Positions 48,032 to 55,602 of a stretch of DNA of 64,000 nt are shown here, piece by piece. The notes below the pieces were generated by a model. The model was not told the origin of the DNA. It saw nothing but the letters and a program-made list of their open reading frames with translations, and did no database searches. The stretch comes from Virgibacillus sp. 7505 (GTDB taxonomy: Bacteria > Bacillota > Bacilli > Bacillales > Amphibacillaceae): assembly GCF_002272135.1 (NCBI RefSeq), contig NZ_NPBF01000022.1:62001-126000 (forward strand). Direction: 5' to 3'. The position numbers and the translations under genes were made by a program. How positions within the stretch are numbered: the first letter of the stretch is position 1; the number at the start of each line of letters is the position of its first letter.

Positions 48032-49246
48032 TTGCTGCAGACGCACACTTGCAAAAATGGACTACGAGTTGTAGTAGAAAACATGCCATCGGTACGTTCC
48101 GTTACGATCGGCATTTGGATTTTGACTGGTTCACGAAATGAAGAAGAGAAGAATAACGGTTTGTCACACTTTTTAGAGCATATGTTTTTCAAAGGAACGA
48201 AAAATAGATCCGCCAAAGAACTAGCGGAAGCTTTCGATGCCATCGGAGGCATGGTCAATGCTTTCACCTCTAAAGAGTATACATGCTATTATGCGAAAGT
48301 GTTGGATACACATAAGGAATACGCACTGGAAGTCCTAGCTGACATGTTCTTTGAATCTCAATTTGCACAAGAGGAAATTGTGAAAGAGCAGAAAGTTGTC
48401 TTAGAAGAAATCAAGATGGCAGAAGATACGCCGGATGATATTATCCACGACTGGCTGGCAGAAGCTGCTTACGGAAAACACCCGCTTGGATTGCCTATTC
48501 TCGGTACAGAAAGCACACTTATGAGTTTCACAAGTGAGTCAGTAAGAAATTACAAAGAGTCTCATTATGTGCCGGAGAAGATGGTTATTTCTGTCGCTGG
48601 AAATGTGGATGAATCTTTCATCAAGACTGTAGAAGACCAGTTTGGAACATTCCAAGCTGAATCTGCCCATAAAGCGCTTGATGTACCGCCATTTACACCA
48701 AATACGATCAGTCGATCCAAAGAAACCGAACAAGCTCATTTAACGATTGGGTATCAAGGTTTGGAACTGGACGATCCAGCTAGCTATAGTCTGATGGTTG
48801 TGAACAATGTACTGGGCGGCAGCATGAGCTCAAGATTATTCCAGGATGTGCGAGAAGAGAAAGGTTTGGCTTATTCCGTGTATTCCTACCATAGCACGTA
48901 CCTGGACAGCGGCATGCTGACTATCTATGCTGGAACTGGTAAAGAACAGCTGGATGAGCTTCAGGAAACGATCCGTTTGACGCTGGAAAAACTGAAGGCT
49001 GACGGCATCACTGACAAAGAGTTCCGCAATACGAAAGAGCAGCTGAAAGGGAATTATATGCTTGGGCTGGAAAGTACGAACAGCAGAATGAGCCGAAATG
49101 GCCGTAATGAATTGCTGCTCGGCAAGCACCCTTCCTTGAATGAATTGATTGAGAAAATCGATAGTGTGACGATGGATGATGTCAATGCTGTCATCCAGAA
49201 GATATTCGGCAAGGAACAAGCAAGAGCGATTGTTGCACCAAAATAA
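48032..49246 (+). CDS. mlpA: M16 zinc protease MlpA (YmxG)
   Basis: MlpA is an insulinase-family (M16) metalloprotease next to the spore dipicolinate genes; in B. subtilis it has been linked to regulation of extracellular protease genes. The 404-aa protein has the inverted zinc motif HFLEH at residues 46-50, and the C-terminal domain with NNVLGGSMSSRLFQDVREEKGLAYS. The frame opens at 47978 inside ylxY. TTG 48032 is chosen because GGGAGG at 48018-48023 is 8 nt upstream and the N-terminus aligns with the family. Confidence 0.93.
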   Translation: MLQTHTCKNGLRVVVENMPSVRSVTIGIWILTGSRNEEEKNNGLSHFLEHMFFKGTKNRSAKELAEAFDAIGGMVNAFTSKEYTCYYAKVLDTHKEYALEVLADMFFESQFAQEEIVKEQKVVLEEIKMAEDTPDDIIHDWLAEAAYGKHPLGLPILGTESTLMSFTSESVRNYKESHYVPEKMVISVAGNVDESFIKTVEDQFGTFQAESAHKALDVPPFTPNTISRSKETEQAHLTIGYQGLELDDPASYSLMVVNNVLGGSMSSRLFQDVREEKGLAYSVYSYHSTYLDSGMLTIYAGTGKEQLDELQETIRLTLEKLKADGITDKEFRNTKEQLKGNYMLGLESTNSRMSRNGRNELLLGKHPSLNELIEKIDSVTMDDVNAVIQKIFGKEQARAIVAPK

Positions 49247-49262
49247 AAGGAGCTGATCTGCT

Positions 49263-49493
49263 TTGCGTTTCAAGGACATAGGTGATAAAGAGATCATTGA
49301 TGTGAACAACGGCGAGCGTTTAGGTGTGCTTGGTCAGACTGATATAGAGTTCAACCCTGTCACAGGAAAAATCGATGCATTTCTCATACCGAATTACAAA
49401 TGGTTCGGGTTGCGCAAGGAAGGCAGCGATAATCGCATTGCCTGGGAGGAAATCCAGACAATCGGAAAACATATGATTTTAATACGGACGTAA
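49263..49493 (+). CDS. ymxH: YlmC/YmxH-family PRC-barrel protein
   Basis: This is a 76-aa PRC-barrel-like protein of the YlmC/YmxH family, often tied to sporulation gene clusters. It starts MRFKDIGDKEIIDVNNGERLG and contains the family NYKWFGL sequence. TTG 49263 has AAAAGGAG about 10 nt upstream. Its position between mlpA and the sigma-K-controlled dpaA suggests a sporulation role, which is inference. A strong terminator begins at its stop codon. Confidence 0.9.
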   Translation: MRFKDIGDKEIIDVNNGERLGVLGQTDIEFNPVTGKIDAFLIPNYKWFGLRKEGSDNRIAWEEIQTIGKHMILIRT

Positions 49494-49523
49494 AAAGCCA
49501 GTGCATAACGCACTGGCTTTTTT
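49492..49523 (+). terminator. Rho-independent terminator after ymxH
   Basis: AAAAGCCAGTGC pairs with GCACTGGCTTTT around ATAAC, a 12-bp perfect stem with a six-base T-tract. It isolates the dpaA-dpaB unit from upstream transcription. Confidence 0.93.
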
Positions 49524-49550
49524 GTGTTTGCACTATGCCCCAATTCAATC

Positions 49551-49577
49551 ACTCCTTACGGTAATCCTCATATGATA
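49551..49577 (+). promoter_or_regulatory. Sigma-K promoter of dpaA-dpaB
   Basis: CATATGATA (49569-49577) is a perfect match to the sigma-K -10 consensus CATANNNTA. AC at 49551-49552, 16 nt upstream, matches the -35 element. In B. subtilis the spoVF (dpaAB) operon is transcribed by sigma-K in the mother cell. Start would be near 49584, about 58 nt before the dpaA TTG. Confidence 0.75.
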
Positions 49578-49641
49578 ACTCGAAAGCAACTAATCTCTTG
49601 ATGAAGATCTAATAAAATACGCTGCAGAGCGAGGTGAGAGT

Positions 49642-50520
49642 TTGACCACTGAATTGACTATCGCTGTCCTTGGCGGTGATGCCCGCTACTTGGAGATGAT
49701 ACGCAGCTTGCAATGCAGTGCGAATGCATCTGTATTTGCGGTGGGCTTCGAACAAATCAGTCAAAGCTTCACCGGCGGTATCCAGCGGGAGTTAGAGGAC
49801 ATAGATCCGCATAGTCTAAATGCGGTTATTCTTCCGATTCCCGGAGTTGGCTCTAATGGACAGATCGAAACAGTATTCTCCGATAAGAATATTCAGCTGA
49901 CTGAAAGCTGGGTAGATCAACTGCCTAAGGATTGTGTCATTTTTACTGGTATTACAAATGACTATCTGACAGAATTATGCGAGAAACGGAATTTGCGTCT
50001 TATTTCCTTGTTCGACAGAGATGACGTCGCAATTTATAATTCCATCCCGACTGCCGAGGGAGCTATCATGACTGCAATCAAACATACTGATTTCACCATT
50101 CATGGCTCCAAGGTCGTTGTACTTGGATTCGGTCGTGTAGGTATAAGTGTGGCAAGCAAATTCGATGCACTTGGCGCCAAGGTGCAAGTCGGATCAATCC
50201 ACGATGCTGATATAGCACGGATTAGTGAAATGGGAATGCATGCCTTCTTCCTCGACCGCCTTCCGGAAATGGTAAAGGATACTGATATCCTGATCAATAC
50301 CATACCAGCCCTTGTCGTAAAGAAAGCAATCATCGAACAGCTGCCTGCCCAGACACTGATCATCGATCTTGCTTCCAAGCCGGGCGGAGTAGACTTCGAC
50401 TATGCGAAAAAACGAGGAATCGAAGCAATCCATGCATTAAGCCTGCCTGGTATCGTGGCCCCTAAAACTGCTGGAAATATTTTGTCCGTCGTCATTAAAC
50501 AGATTTTAACCAACAGCTGA
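49642..50520 (+). CDS. dpaA: Dipicolinate synthase subunit A
   Basis: DpaA (SpoVFA) with DpaB oxidises the lysine-pathway intermediate to dipicolinic acid in the mother cell; DPA then fills the spore core. The 292-aa protein has a Rossmann fold, VVVLGFGRVGISVASKF, at about residues 156-172. TTG 49642 follows GAGGTGA at 49631-49637. A sigma-K promoter and the upstream terminator make it a separate sporulation unit. dpaB starts 14 nt later. Confidence 0.96.
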   Translation: MTTELTIAVLGGDARYLEMIRSLQCSANASVFAVGFEQISQSFTGGIQRELEDIDPHSLNAVILPIPGVGSNGQIETVFSDKNIQLTESWVDQLPKDCVIFTGITNDYLTELCEKRNLRLISLFDRDDVAIYNSIPTAEGAIMTAIKHTDFTIHGSKVVVLGFGRVGISVASKFDALGAKVQVGSIHDADIARISEMGMHAFFLDRLPEMVKDTDILINTIPALVVKKAIIEQLPAQTLIIDLASKPGGVDFDYAKKRGIEAIHALSLPGIVAPKTAGNILSVVIKQILTNS

Positions 50521-50534
50521 AGGAGGATTAACTT

Positions 50535-51125
50535 ATGAGTTTAGCAGGAAAACGGATCGGCTTCGGTATTACAGGCTCCCATTGTACGTACAGTGAGATA
50601 TTTCCACAGATCGAACAGCTGGTGAAACTTGGAGCGGAAGTGGTGCCGGTTGTCAGCAACACGGTTCAATTTACTGATACGTATTTCGGAGATGCGAAGG
50701 ATCATTTGCAGAAAATAAGCGATCTGACACAAACGAAGATAATAAAAACGATTCCGGAAGCCGAGCCATTAGGTCCGCGGGAACCACTGGATTGCATGGT
50801 CATAGCCCCGCTTACAGGGAACAGTATGTCGAAGCTTGCCAATGCGCTCACGGATAGTCCGGTTTTGATGGCGACAAAAGCAACCTTGCGCAATGAGAAA
50901 CCAATCGTACTGGGAATCAGTACAAATGATGCCCTTGGATTGAATGGAGTTAACCTGATGCGCCTGATGGCAGCAAAATATATGTATTTCGTACCATTCG
51001 GACAAGACGACCCGTATAAGAAGCCAAACTCCCTTGTTGCCGATATGACAAAACTTCCGGAAACGATTGAAGCCGCATTGCAATACAAGCAGCTGCAGCC
51101 CGTGCTGGTCCAACGTTTTTCCTAA
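50535..51125 (+). CDS. dpaB: Dipicolinate synthase subunit B
   Basis: DpaB (SpoVFB) is the flavoprotein-like subunit of dipicolinate synthase. The 196-aa protein belongs to the PPCDC-like flavoprotein family: GFGITGSHCTYSEIFPQ at the N-terminus and MVIAPLTGNSMSKLANALTD. AAGGAGGAT precedes ATG 50535. It ends 118 nt before asd. Confidence 0.96.
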   Translation: MSLAGKRIGFGITGSHCTYSEIFPQIEQLVKLGAEVVPVVSNTVQFTDTYFGDAKDHLQKISDLTQTKIIKTIPEAEPLGPREPLDCMVIAPLTGNSMSKLANALTDSPVLMATKATLRNEKPIVLGISTNDALGLNGVNLMRLMAAKYMYFVPFGQDDPYKKPNSLVADMTKLPETIEAALQYKQLQPVLVQRFS

Positions 51126-51159
51126 ACTCCCTAAACGGTAACCTATGATAGAAAAATTG

Positions 51160-51168
51160 TGATAGAAT
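51160..51168 (+). promoter_or_regulatory. Possible extended -10 promoter for asd-dapG-dapA
   Basis: TGATAGAAT is an extended -10 element (TG-N-TAGAAT) between dpaB and asd; no convincing -35 box is present. It would give a leader of about 70 nt. No lysine riboswitch core is recognisable in this short gap. Confidence 0.4.
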
Positions 51169-51243
51169 AGTGCTAGCGTTAAAATCAAATAGCGTACCAA
51201 CCAGTATACGTATCCATTTAGATAGACAGGGAGAGGGTTATTC

Positions 51244-52293
51244 ATGACACAGCAAGGTTATCATATCGCAGTAGTAGGCGCGACAGGCGCTGTAGGCCAA
51301 AAAATGCTGGAAACTCTCGCAGAACGCAATTTTCCGATCAGCGAGCTATCCTTATTATCATCCAGCAGATCTGCTGGACAGCAAATAGATTACAAAGGCA
51401 AAAGCTATACAGTAAAGGAAGCCAAACCGGAAAGCTTTGAAGGTGTGGATATCGCATTATTCTCTGCTGGTGGATCTGTATCCAAAGCATTGGCACCGGA
51501 AGCAGCAAAACGAGGAGCGGTAGTTGTCGATAATACAAGTGCATTCCGTATGGATCCGGATGTGCCTCTAGTAGTACCTGAAGTTAATGAAGGTGATTTG
51601 AAGCTTCATAAAGGAATCATCGCTAACCCGAATTGCTCCACTATCCAGATGGTGGCGGCGCTTGAGCCGTTGAAAGAAGCTTATGGTCTTTCCCGAATCA
51701 TCGTCTCTACTTACCAAGCTGTATCCGGAGCTGGAGCAGTGGCAATTGACGAATTAAAAGATCAGGCACAGCAATTCCTGAATGGCGAGGACATGGAAGC
51801 AAGCGTCCTTCCGGTCAAAGGGGATAAACGCCACTTCCCTGTAGCATTCAATGCGCTGCCGCAAATCGATGTCTTTCAAGACAATGGCTACACATATGAA
51901 GAAATGAAAATGATCAATGAAACGAAAAAAATAATGCATGCAGAGGATCTTCACGTTTCGGCGACTTGTGTACGACTGCCGGTCTTCACTTCCCATGCAG
52001 AAAGCGTTTATGTCGAGCTTGGCCAGAACGGTCTCACTGTTAAAGAAATCCAGGAGAAACTGGCTGCGGCTGAAGGGATCGTGCTAGAGGATGATCCAAG
52101 TACACAGACTTACCCAACACCGCTTTCTGCAGCTGGCAAGAAAGAAGTATTTGTAGGAAGAGTACGCAAGGATCCGGATCATGACAATGGATTCCACCTT
52201 TGGATCGTTTCCGATAACCTTTTGAAGGGTGCGGCGTGGAATAGTGTCCAAATCGCAGAACGCTTGATCCAACATAACTTGCTTACAGTCTGA
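51244..52293 (+). CDS. asd: Aspartate-semialdehyde dehydrogenase
   Basis: Asd reduces aspartyl phosphate to aspartate semialdehyde, the branch precursor for lysine, diaminopimelate, methionine and threonine. The 349-aa protein has [14 protein letters not shown] (NADP binding) and the catalytic Cys in [20 protein letters not shown] is upstream of ATG 51244. dapG follows after 9 nt. Confidence 0.98.
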   Translation: MTQQGYHIAVVGATGAVGQKMLETLAERNFPISELSLLSSSRSAGQQIDYKGKSYTVKEAKPESFEGVDIALFSAGGSVSKALAPEAAKRGAVVVDNTSAFRMDPDVPLVVPEVNEGDLKLHKGIIANPNCSTIQMVAALEPLKEAYGLSRIIVSTYQAVSGAGAVAIDELKDQAQQFLNGEDMEASVLPVKGDKRHFPVAFNALPQIDVFQDNGYTYEEMKMINETKKIMHAEDLHVSATCVRLPVFTSHAESVYVELGQNGLTVKEIQEKLAAAEGIVLEDDPSTQTYPTPLSAAGKKEVFVGRVRKDPDHDNGFHLWIVSDNLLKGAAWNSVQIAERLIQHNLLTV

Positions 52294-52302
52294 GGTGTAG
52301 AA

Positions 52303-53514
52303 ATGAAAGTGTTAGTCCAGAAGTTTGGCGGTACGTCTGTTAGGGATAATCGGACGGAAGCCATCCAGCATATTGAAACGGCGCTCCAGGAAGGGAATAA
52401 AGTAGTGGTCGTTGTATCTGCGATTGGGCGATATCCTGATCCTTATGCAACTGATTCCTTACTGCAATTGGTCGGTATTCCAGGTGAGACGCATATATCA
52501 AAACGTGAGAAGGACTTGCTGCTATCATGCGGTGAGGTCATCTCATCAGTCGTCTTCTCGAATGCGCTTAATGCTAAAGGAATCCGAGCTGCTGCATTGA
52601 CTGGGGCACAAGCTGGCTTTATTACCAATGAAGAATTCACAGCTGCCAAGATCAAAGAAATGCGAGTTGAACGTATTTGGGAGGAGCTAGAGACACATGA
52701 TGTCGTTGTCGTAGCTGGCTTCCAAGGTATGACAGAGGATGGAGAAATCACTACAATCGGCCGGGGCGGAAGCGATACTTCCGCAGCTGCACTCGGCGCT
52801 GCATTACAAGCAGAGTATGTCGATATCTTCACGGATGTAGAAGGAATCATGACAGCCGATCCGCGTGTCGTTGAAGAAGCACGTATGCTGGATGTTGTCA
52901 CGTATACGGAAATATGTAATTTGGCTTATCAAGGTGCAAAAGTGGTACATCCGCGTGCAGTTGAAATTGCGATGCAGGCAAAGGTTCCGATGCGTGTCAG
53001 ATCTACAGGTTCGCTATCAGAAGGAACGCTTGTTACATCGTCCAGGGACAATTTTGCAGGCAAGGATATCCCTGACCGGCTGATTACCGGTATCGCGCAT
53101 CTTGCTGGTATTTCTCAAATCAAGATCGAAACGGATACGGATGCTTATAAAACACAATCCCGTGTTTTCAAAGCGATGGCCGAAGCAAATATTTCTGTGG
53201 ACTTTATCAATATTTCGCCAAATGGTGTTGTATATACGATTGCTGCCGAGCAGGTGATGCTTGCGCAGGATATCCTTGGTGAGCTTGGACTTGAGCCGAA
53301 AGTGATTAACAACTGTGCGAAAGTATCCCTAGTCGGTGCTGGTATGACAGGTATACCTGGAGTGACGGCGAAAATTGTCCAAACATTGACGGATAAAGAA
53401 ATCGATATCCTGCAATCTGCGGATAGCCATACAACTATTTGGGTACTGATTAACGAAAAAGACCTTATAGCAGCAGTGAATGCGCTGCATGCGACATTCG
53501 AGCTTAGTCTATAA
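52303..53514 (+). CDS. dapG: Aspartokinase I
   Basis: DapG phosphorylates aspartate; in B. subtilis this isozyme is the diaminopimelate-sensitive one. The 403-aa protein has the kinase signature QKFGGTSV at the N-terminus, FTDVEGIMTADPR, and two ACT domains in the C-terminal third. The ribosome binding site GAGGTG precedes ATG 52303. The operon asd-dapG-dapA serves cell wall diaminopimelate and dipicolinate. Confidence 0.96.
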   Translation: MKVLVQKFGGTSVRDNRTEAIQHIETALQEGNKVVVVVSAIGRYPDPYATDSLLQLVGIPGETHISKREKDLLLSCGEVISSVVFSNALNAKGIRAAALTGAQAGFITNEEFTAAKIKEMRVERIWEELETHDVVVVAGFQGMTEDGEITTIGRGGSDTSAAALGAALQAEYVDIFTDVEGIMTADPRVVEEARMLDVVTYTEICNLAYQGAKVVHPRAVEIAMQAKVPMRVRSTGSLSEGTLVTSSRDNFAGKDIPDRLITGIAHLAGISQIKIETDTDAYKTQSRVFKAMAEANISVDFINISPNGVVYTIAAEQVMLAQDILGELGLEPKVINNCAKVSLVGAGMTGIPGVTAKIVQTLTDKEIDILQSADSHTTIWVLINEKDLIAAVNALHATFELSL

Positions 53515-53549
53515 GATATGATAATTGTTGAAGGCAGAGGGGTTTTACG

Positions 53550-54413
53550 ATGAAATTCGGTAAAGTTATTACAGCAATGGTAACTCCATTCGATAATCAA
53601 GGTCAGATTGATTTTGATGCAACTACTCGTTTACTCGACTATTTGATTGAGAATGGAACAGAGGCCGTCGTGGTAGCTGGTACAACCGGCGAATCGCCAA
53701 CGCTTTCCCATGAAGAAAAGCTTTCTTTATTCCGCCATACAGTGAAAACAGTCGGCGGACGGATTCCGATCATAGCTGGAACAGGAAGTAACAACACGCA
53801 AGCGAGTATCGATCTTACAAAAGAAGCAGAAGAAATTGGTGTCGATGCGGCGCTGATCGTTGCGCCGTATTACAATAAACCAAACCAGCGAGGATTATAT
53901 GCGCATTTTAAAGCAGTTGCAGATAGTACGAAGCTGCCTATTATGCTTTATAATATTCCAGGTCGCTCTGTTGTAAAGATCGAACCGGAAACTGTTATGG
54001 AACTATCGAAAATTTCGAATATCGTTTCTGTGAAAGATTCTACAGGCGACTTGAGCAGTATGACGAAGGTCATTACTGGTACGCCTGATGATTTTAGTCT
54101 GTACAGCGGTGATGATGATTTGACTCTGCCAGTAGCTGCTATCGGCGGTAATGGTATCGTATCCGTATCTTCGCACATTGTCGGTAACGAGATGCAGGCT
54201 ATGCTGCAGGCATATGAAGCTGGCAACGTCGGAGAAGCTGCACGCATTCATCAGCAGATCCTGCCGGTAATGCAAGGGTTGTTCCAAGCACCGAACCCGA
54301 CACCAGTGAAAGAAGCGCTGAACCAAAAAGGTATCACAGTAGGCGGTGTCCGTTTGCCGCTAGTAGAACTATCTGAAGAAGAAAAAGAGAATATCAGTAA
54401 GCTATTGAAATAA
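53550..54413 (+). CDS. dapA: 4-hydroxy-tetrahydrodipicolinate synthase
   Basis: DapA condenses pyruvate and aspartate semialdehyde, giving the substrate used by DapB for lysine and by DpaAB for dipicolinate. The 287-aa protein has GTTGESPTLSHEEK, Tyr in LYNIPGRS and the Schiff-base Lys in VSVKDSTGDL. ATG 53550 follows GCAGAGGGG. A long hairpin terminator follows directly. Confidence 0.98.
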   Translation: MKFGKVITAMVTPFDNQGQIDFDATTRLLDYLIENGTEAVVVAGTTGESPTLSHEEKLSLFRHTVKTVGGRIPIIAGTGSNNTQASIDLTKEAEEIGVDAALIVAPYYNKPNQRGLYAHFKAVADSTKLPIMLYNIPGRSVVKIEPETVMELSKISNIVSVKDSTGDLSSMTKVITGTPDDFSLYSGDDDLTLPVAAIGGNGIVSVSSHIVGNEMQAMLQAYEAGNVGEAARIHQQILPVMQGLFQAPNPTPVKEALNQKGITVGGVRLPLVELSEEEKENISKLLK

Positions 54414-54455
54414 ATAAACAAAGAAGCAGAGGAGTCCTCCTGCTTCTTTGTTTAT
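54414..54455 (+). terminator. Terminator after dapA
   Basis: ATAAACAAAGAAGCAG (54414-54429) pairs with CTGCTTCTTTGTTTAT (54440-54455) as a 16-bp stem; the apical bases can extend it. The flanks are A-rich on one side and T-rich on the other, so it could also stop transcription from the opposite strand. Confidence 0.88.
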
Positions 54456-54512
54456 GTATGTTGCCTCGCTCACTGTCCATACTAAAAGCAAGTATGGAAA
54501 GGAGCTAGGACT

Positions 54513-55244
54513 ATGGCAAAGGAACGTAATGATAACCAAGAGAATGAAAACGAAGAATCCGGCGGGAAATCCATCCTAGAAAAAATCCAGCAGCTCGGCC
54601 AGACATCGGTTGCCCAGGCACCTGATTCCCGTGTCCACGTGCTGTCTATCATCGGTCAGATAGAAGGACATATGCAGCTGCCGCCACAAAATAAAACGAC
54701 GAAATACGAGCATGTCATTCCCCAGTTGATCGCAATCGAACAGAATCCGAAAATAGAAGGATTGATTGTACTGATGAATACGGTCGGAGGAGATGTCGAA
54801 GCAGGTCTCGCACTTTCAGAGATGATTGCATCCCTCTCCAAACCTTCCGTATCAATCGTTCTCGGGGGCGGACATAGCATCGGGGCGCCTATAGCCGTAA
54901 GTACGGACTATAGCTTTATCGTACCAACAGCGACGATGACAATCCATCCAATCAGATTGACAGGTCTGGTCATAGGTGTTCCTCAAACCTTTGAATACTT
55001 GGATAAGATGCAGGACCGCGTCATCAGCTTTGTCACTTCTCATTCTTCGATAACCGAAGATAAATTCAAGGAGCTTATGTTTGCGAAAGGGAACCTGACA
55101 CGTGATATCGGTACGAATGTTGTCGGAACAGATGCAGTTTCCTACGGGCTCATCCATGAAGTCGGGGGAGTACAGCATGCGATGAAAAAGCTGAATGAAT
55201 TGATGGAGCAGCGAAAAGCATCCCTGAACGGGGAATTGCAATGA
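54513..55244 (+). CDS. tepA: ClpP-like translocation-enhancing protease TepA
   Basis: TepA (YmfB) is a ClpP-family cytoplasmic serine protease linked in B. subtilis to secretion and sporulation. The 243-aa protein has a charged N-terminus, the nucleophile Ser in GGGHSIGAP and the His in [11 protein letters not shown], in the same order as ClpP. GAAAGGAGC precedes ATG 54513. Its 3' end overlaps ylzJ by 4 nt. B. subtilis has rnjB (ymfA) just upstream; here tepA follows dapA directly. Confidence 0.95.
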   Translation: MAKERNDNQENENEESGGKSILEKIQQLGQTSVAQAPDSRVHVLSIIGQIEGHMQLPPQNKTTKYEHVIPQLIAIEQNPKIEGLIVLMNTVGGDVEAGLALSEMIASLSKPSVSIVLGGGHSIGAPIAVSTDYSFIVPTATMTIHPIRLTGLVIGVPQTFEYLDKMQDRVISFVTSHSSITEDKFKELMFAKGNLTRDIGTNVVGTDAVSYGLIHEVGGVQHAMKKLNELMEQRKASLNGELQ

Positions 55245-55450
55245 TTTTGTACACGCCGCTCGCACCGGAAGATATTTTCCCTGTAGAGGCAACCCAATTT
55301 GAGGCTCACCAAATTATTCAATACAATGGAAAAACAGTTCAAGCTGAGCATTTGGGAAACGGTATGTACCGTGTCCACCAGCTTATGTCGACAGATCCTG
55401 CCGATTTTCTTGATGAAAACTGTGCACCAGGAAAATTGTTCTCCTTATAA
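55241..55450 (+). CDS. ylzJ: YlzJ-family small protein
   Basis: This 69-aa protein begins [13 protein letters not shown] and contains the family [11 protein letters not shown] motif. It belongs to the YlzJ family found between tepA and spoIIIE in Bacillaceae. Function is unknown. It starts with ATGA overlapping tepA, so the two are probably co-translated. Confidence 0.85.
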   Translation: MILYTPLAPEDIFPVEATQFEAHQIIQYNGKTVQAEHLGNGMYRVHQLMSTDPADFLDENCAPGKLFSL

Positions 55451-55482
55451 ATGAATACGTACGTTCGTCTTTTTGTCAGCTA

Positions 55483-55491
55483 TGTTATACT
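55483..55491 (+). promoter_or_regulatory. Possible extended -10 promoter upstream of spoIIIE
   Basis: TGTTATACT (TG-N-TATACT) lies 33 nt after ylzJ. No good -35 box is present at 16-18 nt. If used, it gives a transcript of about 105 nt before spoIIIE that includes the hairpin at 55522-55552. Confidence 0.4.
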
Positions 55492-55521
55492 GAATTCAGA
55501 TGGCAAATTGACGTACAAAGT

Positions 55522-55554
55522 AGAAAACCCTTGTCGTTGGCAGGGGTTTTCTTT
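55522..55554 (+). terminator. Terminator hairpin between ylzJ and spoIIIE
   Basis: AGAAAACCCTTG (55522-55533) pairs with CAGGGGTTTTCT (55541-55552) as a 12-bp stem with one wobble, capped by TCGTTGG. Only TT follows the stem, but its 3' strand carries TTTTCT, so termination may be partial. It either ends the tepA-ylzJ transcript or sits inside the spoIIIE leader. Confidence 0.75.
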
Positions 55555-55602
55555 ACATCTAAAGAAGTACATAAGCAATGCAAAACAAGGAGATTCCCTA
55601 AA

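Noticed and set aside
51126-51243. Lysine riboswitch (L-box) before asd-dapG-dapA
   Set aside because: The gap is 118 nt, shorter than an L-box with expression platform, and shows no L-box core.
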